This document shows, piece after piece, positions 54,084-61,062 of a stretch of 64,000 nt of DNA. The position numbers were made by a program, and so were the translations under genes. Numbering within the stretch: the first letter of the stretch is position 1; each line of letters opens with the position of its first letter. The notes beneath the pieces are model-generated. The model made no database searches and was not told where the DNA came from. It saw only the letters and a list, made by a program, of their open reading frames with translations. This DNA comes from Delftia sp. PS-11 (GTDB taxonomy: Bacteria > Pseudomonadota > Gammaproteobacteria > Burkholderiales > Burkholderiaceae_C): contig NZ_JACSYA010000027.1 in NCBI RefSeq assembly GCF_029870285.1, forward strand, positions 10,049 through 74,048, in the 5' to 3' direction.

Positions 54084-57000
54084 TGCTGGCGCGGCTCATC
54101 GATTTTTCATTGCGCCAGCGCGCGCTGGTGCTGCTGGCCGCCTGTGCGCTGGCCCTGGCGGGCGCCTGGGCCTATGTGAACCTGCCCATCGACGCATTTC
54201 CCGATATCTCGCCCACGCAGGTCAAGGTCATCCTCAAGGTACCCGGCATGACGCCCGAGGAAGTGGAGCAGCGCGTCTCCACGCCCGTGGAGCAGGAGCT
54301 GCTGGGACTGCCGCACAAAACCATCGTGCGCTCGGTGTCCAAATACGGCATCAGCGACGTCACGGTGGACTTCACCGAAGGCACGGATGTGTACTGGGCC
54401 CGGCAGCAGGTCGCCGAACGGCTGGCGGGCCTGCAGCGCGACCTGCCTGCCACGGCGCAAGGCGGCCTGGCCCCGATCACCACGCCGCTGGGCGAGATGT
54501 TCATGTTCACCGTCGATGGCGAAGGCTGGTCGCTGGCCGAACGCCGCCACGTGCTGGACTGGGTGATACGCCCGGCATTGCGCACCGTGGCGGGCGTGGC
54601 CGATGTCAATGCACTGGGCGGTGTGGTGCGCGGCTACGAGGTCATTCCCGACCCGGCACGCCTGCGCGCGCGCGGCGTGACGCTGGACCAGCTGCGTCAG
54701 GCACTGGAGGCCAACAACCGCAATGACGGCGCTGGCCGGCTCGACCGGGGCGAGGAACACTGGGTGGTGCGCGTCGAAGGCGGCGTGCGCGGCCTGGACG
54801 ATCTGCGCGCCATCGTCGTGGTCCCGGCTGCCGGCGGGCGCCACGCCGTGGCTGTGGGCGATGTGGCTACCGTGCGGCTGGGCGAGGCCACGCGCAACGG
54901 CGCCGTCAGCAGCGATGGGCAAGGCGAAACCGTCCAGGGGCTGGTGCTGGGATTGCGGGGCATGGACGCACGCCGCCTGGTCGATGCCGTTCAGGCCCGG
55001 CTGGACGAGCTGGCACCGCGCCTGCCCCAGGGCATGCGCACCCAGGTGTTCTACAACCGGGGGGAACTGGTCTCGCGCGCGGCAGGGACCGTGGTCCGGG
55101 CGCTTGTCGAGGCGGGCGTGCTCGTCGTGGTCACGCTGTACCTTTTCCTGGGCGGAGTAAGAGCGGCACTGGTCGTGGCGGCCACGCTGCCGCTGTCCAT
55201 GCTGGCGACCTTCCTGCTGATGCGCCACGTGGGGCTGACGGCCAACCTGATGAGCCTGGGCGGGCTGGCCATTGCCCTGGGCATGCTGGTCGATGCCGCC
55301 GTGGTCGTGGTGGAAAACATCGAAACCGCGCTGGCGCAGGAGGCTGCTGGCGCGGTGCAGGACCGGCGTACGCTGATCCGCGAGGCGGTCTGCGCCGTAT
55401 CCGCGCCCATGCTGGCCGGCGTATCCATCATCGCCATCGTGTTCCTGCCCCTGCTCACGCTGCAGGGCCTGGAAGGCAAGCTGTTCGCCCCCGTGGCACT
55501 GACCATCGTGCTGGCGCTGGGCGCCTCGGTGGTGCTGGCCTTCACTGTGGTGCCCGCGCTGGCATCCCTGCTGCTGCGCGCCCATGGCGCCCAGGCGCCA
55601 TGGCTGATGCGCCGCGTGGCCAGCGGCTTCGCGCGCCTGCAGGCCTGGAGTCTGGCGCACCGTGGCACGGTGTTCGGTATTGCGGCGGCGGCGCTGGCCG
55701 GGGCCGCAATGCTGTACCTGTCGGTGGGCAAGACCTTCATGCCCACCATGGATGAAGGCGACATGATCGTGCAGCTGCAAAAGGCGCCCTCCATCTCGCT
55801 GGCGGCTTCGCTGGAACTGGACGGGCGCGTGCAGCGCGCGCTGCTGGAGCAGGTGCCGGAAATCCGCGCCATCGTCGCACGCACGGGCTCGGACGACCTG
55901 GGCCTGGACCCCATGGGGCTCAACGAGACCGATACCTTCCTGGTCCTGCACCCGCGCAGTCAATGGCGCGGGAACAAGGAAGACATCGCCGAAGCCATCC
56001 GCCGCACCATGGCGCATTTTCCCGGCCTGATCTACGGCTTCACCCAGCCGATCGAGATGCGCGTCTCCGAGATGCTGACCGGTGCGCGCGGCGATGTGGC
56101 CATCAAAATCTTCGGCACCGACCTGGCCCGCCTGGATGCCGCCGCCCAGGCCGTTGCGGCACGCATGCGCGACGTGCCCGGTGCATCGGAAGTCATCGCG
56201 CCCAGCAACCGGGGCGTGCAATACCTGCGCGTGGCGCTGGACCGCGCAGCGCTGGGGCAGTCCGGCCTCAGCGGCGATGCGCTGCAGGCGCAATTGCGTG
56301 CGCTGGTCGAAGGCGAACGTCTGGGCATCGTGCCCGAAGGCGTCGCACGCACACCGCTGATCCTGCGCGGCGGCACAGCACTGCGCCAGTCGCCAGAGGG
56401 CCTGGCGGGCCTGCTGGTGACAGCGCCTGACGGCAGCAGCTGGCCCCTGACCACGCTGGCCGCGCTCACGGCCCAGGACGGCCCGGTGCGCATCGACCAC
56501 GAAGACGGAGCGCGCTTTGCCGTCGTGCAGGTCAACGTCGAGGGGCGCGACCTGTCTGGGTTCGTGCGCGAAGCACAGGCCGCCATCGCCAGTGATGACA
56601 GCCTGCGGGACATGCGCATCGTCTGGGGCGGCCAGTTCGAAAACCAGCAGCGCGCCGCAGCCCGGCTGGCACTGGTGATCCCCCTGGCGCTGGCCGCCAT
56701 TTTCGCGCTGCTGGTGCTCACCTTCCGCTCGCTGCGGCAGGCGGCGCTGGTCCTTGCCAACATCCCGTTCGCACTTGTGGGGGGTATCGCGGCGCTGCGC
56801 GCAGCGGGCGAATACCTGTCGGTCCCCGCCTCGGTGGGCTTTATCGCGCTGCTGGGCATCGCGGTGCTCAACGGCGTGGTGCTGGTTTCGCACTTCAATG
56901 CCTTGATGGCAGGCGGACTGTCCCTTAAACAGGCTGTGCACCAGGGCGTGCGCGACCGGCTGCGTCCTGTGCTGATGACGGCCTGCATCACCGCGCTGGG

Positions 57001-57169
57001 CATGGTGCCGCTGCTGCTGGCCAGCGGCCCCGGCTCCGAAATCCAGCGGCCGCTGGCCATCGTGGTGGCAGGCGGGCTGGTCAGCTCCACGGCCCTGACC
57101 CTGCTGCTGATGCCCTTGCTGTTCGAGCGCTTCGGCCTGCCGCGCCGCCTGCGGGAGGCCCAGCCATGA
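54080..57169 (+). CDS. Heavy-metal RND efflux permease (CusA/CzcA family)
   Basis: A 1029-residue inner-membrane proton/metal antiporter with 12 predicted membrane helices and two large periplasmic loops. Family marks are NLPIDAFPDISPTQVKVILKVPGMTPEEVEQ, VDFTEGTDVYWARQQV and the fourth-helix motif GGLAIALGMLVDAAVVVVEN, which is nearer to CusA ([20 protein letters not shown]) than to the DFG-DGA type of CzcA. Near the first cleft Met of CusA the sequence reads APSISLAAS, so the CusA Met set may be incomplete. Specificity, Cu/Ag versus divalent ions, is therefore open. It overlaps both neighbours by 4 bases (ATGA). Confidence 0.92.
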   Translation: MMLARLIDFSLRQRALVLLAACALALAGAWAYVNLPIDAFPDISPTQVKVILKVPGMTPEEVEQRVSTPVEQELLGLPHKTIVRSVSKYGISDVTVDFTEGTDVYWARQQVAERLAGLQRDLPATAQGGLAPITTPLGEMFMFTVDGEGWSLAERRHVLDWVIRPALRTVAGVADVNALGGVVRGYEVIPDPARLRARGVTLDQLRQALEANNRNDGAGRLDRGEEHWVVRVEGGVRGLDDLRAIVVVPAAGGRHAVAVGDVATVRLGEATRNGAVSSDGQGETVQGLVLGLRGMDARRLVDAVQARLDELAPRLPQGMRTQVFYNRGELVSRAAGTVVRALVEAGVLVVVTLYLFLGGVRAALVVAATLPLSMLATFLLMRHVGLTANLMSLGGLAIALGMLVDAAVVVVENIETALAQEAAGAVQDRRTLIREAVCAVSAPMLAGVSIIAIVFLPLLTLQGLEGKLFAPVALTIVLALGASVVLAFTVVPALASLLLRAHGAQAPWLMRRVASGFARLQAWSLAHRGTVFGIAAAALAGAAMLYLSVGKTFMPTMDEGDMIVQLQKAPSISLAASLELDGRVQRALLEQVPEIRAIVARTGSDDLGLDPMGLNETDTFLVLHPRSQWRGNKEDIAEAIRRTMAHFPGLIYGFTQPIEMRVSEMLTGARGDVAIKIFGTDLARLDAAAQAVAARMRDVPGASEVIAPSNRGVQYLRVALDRAALGQSGLSGDALQAQLRALVEGERLGIVPEGVARTPLILRGGTALRQSPEGLAGLLVTAPDGSSWPLTTLAALTAQDGPVRIDHEDGARFAVVQVNVEGRDLSGFVREAQAAIASDDSLRDMRIVWGGQFENQQRAAARLALVIPLALAAIFALLVLTFRSLRQAALVLANIPFALVGGIAALRAAGEYLSVPASVGFIALLGIAVLNGVVLVSHFNALMAGGLSLKQAVHQGVRDRLRPVLMTACITALGMVPLLLASGPGSEIQRPLAIVVAGGLVSSTALTLLLMPLLFERFGLPRRLREAQP

Positions 57170-58443
57170 AGACGCTTCACTCACCGGTTGGAAGAAACAT
57201 GTCCATGAAACCCTTGCTGGCCGCTTGGGCGGCTGCCTTGCTGCTGGCCGGTGCCGCCCGCGCCCAGGAACAGAAATACCTGCCCGCTGAAACCGCCGTG
57301 CGCGAGGCTGTCGCGCAGTCGCCTTCCGTGCAGACTGCAGACGCATCCAGCCGTGGTGCGATGGCGCGGGCCCAGGCCCTGCGCACAGGGCCCCATGAAA
57401 CCGTGGTGCGTGCCATGGGCCAGCGCCGCTGGACGCGTGACGGCTCCGGCCAGCGGTTTTCCGAAGGCCAGATCGCCATCGAGCGTGCGCTGCGCTCAGG
57501 CGCCAAGGCGGGTGCAGACGCCGAACTCGCCGATGCCACACAGACTGCAGGCCGCATCGCCGTGCAGGATGCGCGGCACGAAGCTGCCCGCCAGATCCTG
57601 GCCCTGTGGTTCGACGCCCTGCGCGCCGGCCAGATCAGCCAGGCCACCCGGCTCAATGCACAGGCCGCTGCCGAACTGGCTCACGTGGCAGAACGCCGGC
57701 TGCGTGCGGGCGATGCATCGCGGCTGGATGCCGAACTGGCCGCCGCCGAAATGGCACGCATGCAGGCCGCGCTGGCAGGCGCACAGGCTGCGCACCATGC
57801 GGCGCTTGCCGAACTGCAGGCACGGTTCCCAGGCCTGGGCGAGCCGGTGCAGGCCGCACTGCCACTGCCGCAGCTGCCAGTGCAGGACCCCGCCCAGCTG
57901 CGCACGCAGTACATCACGCACAGCCATGAGTACCTGCTGGCACAGGCCGAGGAAACACGGGCATTGCGGCAGGCACGCCGTGCCGACCTGGAGCGCCGCC
58001 CCGACCCCACCGTGGGCATTTTTGCCAGCAGCGAACGCGGCGGCAGCGAGCGCGTGGCCGGCGTGAGCGTGTCCATGCCGCTGGGCTCGGCGCACCGGCA
58101 GGCACAGGCCGACCTGGCCGTGGCCGATGCCGACGCTGCCCTGTCGCAGCGCCTTGCAGCCGAACGCCGCTTGGGCGCCGAATTCGACGTACTGTGGAAC
58201 CTGCTGGCCGGGCGCAGGGCAGCGGCGCTGGCACAGGCGCAGGCCGCAGCGCTCCAGCAAGGCGCGGCCGACCGGGCGCTGCGCGCCTATCGCGCAGGCG
58301 AATCAGGGCTGACCGAACTGCTGGCCGTGCGGCGCACACTGGCTGACGCCATGCTGGCCGAGCGCATGGCCCGCAGCGACGCACTGGAGGCCGATAGCCG
58401 GCTGCAGCTGGACCTGCACATGCTGTGGGACTTCGATGACTGA
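57166..58443 (+). CDS. TolC-family outer-membrane channel (CusC/CzcC type)
   Basis: The 425-residue outer-membrane efflux protein completes the tripartite pump. A signal peptide ends AARAQ; two repeats of long helices follow (about 40-210 and 240-420) as in TolC-family proteins, with late KSGESGLTEL-like text reading RAYRAGESGLTELLAVRRTLADA. It overlaps the permease stop by 4 bases and has GGGAGG upstream. An ATG at 57199 with GGAAG is an alternative start that gives a more usual signal peptide. The gene is convergent with the MBL-fold gene. Confidence 0.87.
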   Translation: MKTLHSPVGRNMSMKPLLAAWAAALLLAGAARAQEQKYLPAETAVREAVAQSPSVQTADASSRGAMARAQALRTGPHETVVRAMGQRRWTRDGSGQRFSEGQIAIERALRSGAKAGADAELADATQTAGRIAVQDARHEAARQILALWFDALRAGQISQATRLNAQAAAELAHVAERRLRAGDASRLDAELAAAEMARMQAALAGAQAAHHAALAELQARFPGLGEPVQAALPLPQLPVQDPAQLRTQYITHSHEYLLAQAEETRALRQARRADLERRPDPTVGIFASSERGGSERVAGVSVSMPLGSAHRQAQADLAVADADAALSQRLAAERRLGAEFDVLWNLLAGRRAAALAQAQAAALQQGAADRALRAYRAGESGLTELLAVRRTLADAMLAERMARSDALEADSRLQLDLHMLWDFDD

Positions 58444-58460
58444 TGCACCGGCGCGCCGGC

Positions 58461-59393
58461 TCAGCAGGTTGTCAGGCCAGGGGGCAGGGGCGCCCCTGCC
58501 CCCTGCCCGACTGCATTGACAGGCAGCTGGATATAGACACGCCCATCCGCCTGGGCAGGCGGCAGCCGGCCCGCGCGTACATTGACCTGCACCGACGGCA
58601 AAATCAGCGCGGGCACGGCCAGTGTGGCGTCACGGGCATGGCGCATGCGCACAAAGCTGGCCTCGTCCACGCCATCGTGCACATGGATATTGGCGCGGCG
58701 CTGCTCCGAAACCGTGCTGACCCAGGCCGGCGCCCGGCCATCGGGCGGATAGTCGTGGCACATGTACAGCCGGGTGTCGCCCGGCAGGTCCAGCAGTTGC
58801 CGGATGGAGCGGTACAACTGGGCTGCATCGCCACCGGGAAAGTCGGCACGCGCCGTGCCCACATCGGGCATGAACAGAGTATCGCCCACGAACACCGCCC
58901 CCTTGCCCCCGGGCCCCTGCTCCAGACAGTAAGCCATGTCGGCAGGCGTATGGCCGGGCACCCACAGCGCGGTCACCGGCAAATCGCCCACATGCAGCAC
59001 TTCGCCCGGCTGCAGCAGGTGATCGAACTGGCTGCCATCCGGCACAAATCCGGGCTCGAAATGGAACACGCCACGGAACACCCGCTGCACATCGCGAATG
59101 CGCTCGCCAATCGCAACCCGGCCTCCCAGCCGATGGCGCAGGTACTGCGCTGCCGAGAGATGGTCGGCATGGGCATGGGTCTCCAGCAACCACTGCAGCT
59201 GCCAGCCGCGCGCCGTCAGGTAATCCGCAATGCGGTCAGCGCTGGCCGTGGACAGGTGGCCTGACCTGGGCTCCAGGTCCAGCACGGCATCGATCACTGC
59301 CGCCTGGCGTGCCTGGGTATCGGCCAGCACATAGCTCACGGTCTGTGTGGCGGCATCAAAAAAAGCTTCGATATGTGCTCGGGAAGAAGTCAT
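58461..59393 (-). CDS. MBL-fold persulfide dioxygenase-like protein (Blh/ETHE1 type)
   Basis: The 310-residue metallo-beta-lactamase-fold protein has the metal motif His73-x-His75-x-Asp77-His78 (THAHADHLS), then VPGHTPADMAYCL, FVGDTLFMPDVGTARADFPGG and YMCHDYPPDGR, as in ETHE1 and Blh. The C-terminal DGRVYIQLPVN segment is typical of Blh. The reaction is oxidation of glutathione persulfide to sulfite. It is divergent from DUF2892 and a BigR-like repressor, the known partners of blh genes. The start follows AAAGGAA. Confidence 0.88.
   Translation of the reverse strand: MTSSRAHIEAFFDAATQTVSYVLADTQARQAAVIDAVLDLEPRSGHLSTASADRIADYLTARGWQLQWLLETHAHADHLSAAQYLRHRLGGRVAIGERIRDVQRVFRGVFHFEPGFVPDGSQFDHLLQPGEVLHVGDLPVTALWVPGHTPADMAYCLEQGPGGKGAVFVGDTLFMPDVGTARADFPGGDAAQLYRSIRQLLDLPGDTRLYMCHDYPPDGRAPAWVSTVSEQRRANIHVHDGVDEASFVRMRHARDATLAVPALILPSVQVNVRAGRLPPAQADGRVYIQLPVNAVGQGAGAPLPPGLTTC
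58478..58505. terminator. 28-bp perfect palindrome at the convergent 3' ends
   Basis: CAGGGGGCAGGGGC (58478-58491) is followed at once by its exact reverse complement GCCCCTGCCCCCTG (58492-58505). It lies in the last codons of the MBL gene, 35 bp after the outer-membrane channel stop. A second perfect GC palindrome, CCGGCGCGCCGG, occupies 58448-58459. They probably end transcription in both directions, although no T run follows. Confidence 0.5.
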
Positions 59394-59439
59394 GGCATGC
59401 GTTCCTTTGCTGTCCTTGTGTTGCTGGCGCTTGATTAAT

Positions 59440-59470
59440 TTATGTTTTTATATAATATACAAAAACATAA
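59440..59470. promoter_or_regulatory. AT-rich inverted repeat in the blh/bigR-type control region
   Basis: TTATGTTTTT (59440-59449) and AAAAACATAA (59461-59470) are perfect arms around ATATAATATAC. The centre includes TATAAT (59451-59456), so a bound repressor would block the promoter. It lies in the 148 bp between the divergent MBL and DUF2892 genes. BigR-type repressors bind AT-rich palindromes at this kind of position. Confidence 0.7.
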
Positions 59471-59541
59471 TGTTTGCCCAGCCAGACCATCCGGCCTGCT
59501 GCTGCGGCAGTCCTGCACTGATCTGCTGAAAGGAAGACACC

Positions 59542-59733
59542 ATGACCATGAAAACCAATGTCGGCGGCCTGGACCGCCTCCTGCGCATCCTGGCCGGCCT
59601 GGCACTGATCGCACTGGCCGCTACCGGCACCGTAGGTGCCTGGGGCTGGCTCGGGGTGATCCCGCTGCTCACAGGGCTGGTGCGTCTGTGTCCGCTGTAC
59701 ACACTGCTGGGCATCCGCAGCGGCAGGCACTGA
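59542..59733 (+). CDS. DUF2892 small membrane protein
   Basis: The 63-residue protein consists of two hydrophobic helices (ILAGLALIALAATGTVGAWGWLGVIPLLTGLV) with a conserved start NVGGLDRLLRI and the CPLYTLLGI motif, typical of DUF2892, which also forms the membrane part of YgaP sulfurtransferases. It has AAAGGAAG before the ATG and is the first gene of the plus-strand side of the sulfide/persulfide unit. A single Cys (in RLCPLY) may be functional in sulfur handling. Confidence 0.85.
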   Translation: MTMKTNVGGLDRLLRILAGLALIALAATGTVGAWGWLGVIPLLTGLVRLCPLYTLLGIRSGRH

Positions 59734-59795
59734 GACACGGCGATCGCCCCATGGCGATTGCCATCCGTTTTTGCCGATAGCATCTGACGCCTGTC

Positions 59796-60170
59796 ATGCA
59801 TCCCACCGTATTGCCCATGTACGCGCCCCCTGCCACCGCTGAGCAACCCGACCTTCAGGCCATGGACCCACAGTCAATGCGCGAGCATGCAGCCGCAGCA
59901 GTCGGCATGCTCAAGGTGCTGGGCAATGAAGACCGGCTCATGCTGCTGTGCCAGCTATCTCAGCGGGAACTCACCGTCGGCGAACTGGAGCAGCTCACCG
60001 GCATCACCCAGCCCACGCTGTCCCAGCAGTTGGCCGTGCTGCGCCGCGAGGGCCTGGTACAGACCCGGCGCGAGGGCAAATTCATCTGGTACCAGCTGGC
60101 CGACCGCCGCGCACTGCAGCTGATGCAGTGCCTGCACCAGCTGTTTTGCCCCCCAGGAAACGACACATGA
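59796..60170 (+). CDS. bigR: ArsR-family persulfide-sensing repressor, BigR/SqrR type
   Basis: The 124-residue ArsR/SmtB protein has the winged helix (LTVGELEQLTGITQPTLSQQLAVLRREGLVQTRREGKFIWYQL). Cys52 (MLLCQLS) and Cys118 (QLFCPP) are 66 residues apart, the same spacing as the Cys42/Cys108 pair of BigR and the Cys41/Cys107 pair of SqrR, which form a sulfide-induced disulfide or tetrasulfide and release DNA. The gene context (blh, DUF2892, YeeE/YedE) matches bigR operons. ATGs at codons 8 and 23 are possible starts. It overlaps the next gene by 4 bases. Confidence 0.88.
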   Translation: MHPTVLPMYAPPATAEQPDLQAMDPQSMREHAAAAVGMLKVLGNEDRLMLLCQLSQRELTVGELEQLTGITQPTLSQQLAVLRREGLVQTRREGKFIWYQLADRRALQLMQCLHQLFCPPGNDT

Positions 60171-60610
60171 CCATTGTCTGGAACGAATTCACCCCCCTGC
60201 CCTCTCTGGCTGGAGGGGTACTGATTGGCCTGTCTGCAGCCGCCATGGTGGTGCTGCTGGGCCGGGTCACCGGCATCAGCGGCATCATCGGCGCCTTACT
60301 GCAGCGCGGCAGCTGGCAGCAGCCGGGCGGCTGGACCTGGAGACTGGCTTTTTTGCTGGGCCTTCTGGCAGCGCCCTGGCTGTGGCAGCTTGCCGCGCCG
60401 CTGCCCGCCATCTCCATCCCCGGCAACCCGCTGCTGATCGGGGCAGCCGGCCTGCTGGTGGGGTTCGGCACCCGCCTGGGCTCTGGCTGCACCAGTGGCC
60501 ACGGCGTGTGCGGGCTGTCGCGCCTGTCACCGCGCTCGCTGGCCGCCACACTGACATTCATGGCCAGCGGCGCGCTCACCGTCTTCGTGATCCGCCACGT
60601 ACTGCCATGA
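60167..60610 (+). CDS. YeeE/YedE-family membrane protein
   Basis: The 147-residue membrane protein has about four helices and the family motif [20 protein letters not shown] with two Cys at the membrane boundary. YeeE/YedE proteins move thiosulfate or other sulfur species. It starts by ATGA overlap with the repressor and overlaps the next gene in the same way, so the three are translationally coupled. It is half the size of full TsuA-type proteins and probably works with the next gene as a split pair. Confidence 0.87.
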   Translation: MTIVWNEFTPLPSLAGGVLIGLSAAAMVVLLGRVTGISGIIGALLQRGSWQQPGGWTWRLAFLLGLLAAPWLWQLAAPLPAISIPGNPLLIGAAGLLVGFGTRLGSGCTSGHGVCGLSRLSPRSLAATLTFMASGALTVFVIRHVLP

Positions 60611-61056
60611 ATCGCTCTGTACAAAGGACTCCACTCATGACATCCGCCATCGTCGCGCTGCTGGCCGGCCTGGTCTTCGGCCTGGGCCTGATCCTTTCAG
60701 GCATGGGCAACCCGGCCAAGGTGCTTAATTTTCTGGATTTCTTCGGCACATGGGACCCCTCGCTGGGCCTGGTGATGGCCGGGGCCATCGCCGTGGGGCT
60801 GGTGGCTTTCGGCTGGGCCCGGCGCCATGACCGCGCACTGCTGGGCGAGCCCATGCAACTGCCCGCCAGCCGGGCCATCGATGCCCGTCTGCTGATGGGG
60901 TCTGCCCTGTTTGGCATCGGCTGGGGACTGGCAGGCTTTTGCCCTGCGCCCGCATGGCTGAACCTGACCACCTTCATGCCCGAGGCATGGATTTTCGTCG
61001 CTGCCATGCTGGCAGGCATGGGGCTTCAGCACCTGTGGGCACAACGCAGGCCCTGA
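60607..61056 (+). CDS. YeeE/YedE-family membrane protein, second half
   Basis: The 149-residue membrane protein shows SAIVALLAGLVFGLGLILSGMGNPAKVLNFLDFFGTWDPSL and GIGWGLAGFCPAPAW, the Cys motif of the second half of the YeeE/YedE fold. It overlaps the preceding gene by 4 bases; an ATG at 60637 is an alternative start. Together with the preceding protein it should form a two-subunit sulfur-compound transporter in the persulfide-stress unit. It ends 6 bp before the convergent RTX-type gene. Confidence 0.87.
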   Translation: MNRSVQRTPLMTSAIVALLAGLVFGLGLILSGMGNPAKVLNFLDFFGTWDPSLGLVMAGAIAVGLVAFGWARRHDRALLGEPMQLPASRAIDARLLMGSALFGIGWGLAGFCPAPAWLNLTTFMPEAWIFVAAMLAGMGLQHLWAQRRP

Positions 61057-61062
61057 TCAGCA

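Noticed and set aside
54107..57541. 1144-codon open frame antisense to the RND permease
   Set aside because: It is the mirror of a high-GC conserved gene, is rich in His, Gln, Arg and Ala, and shows no recognisable domain. The sense gene has full RND motifs.
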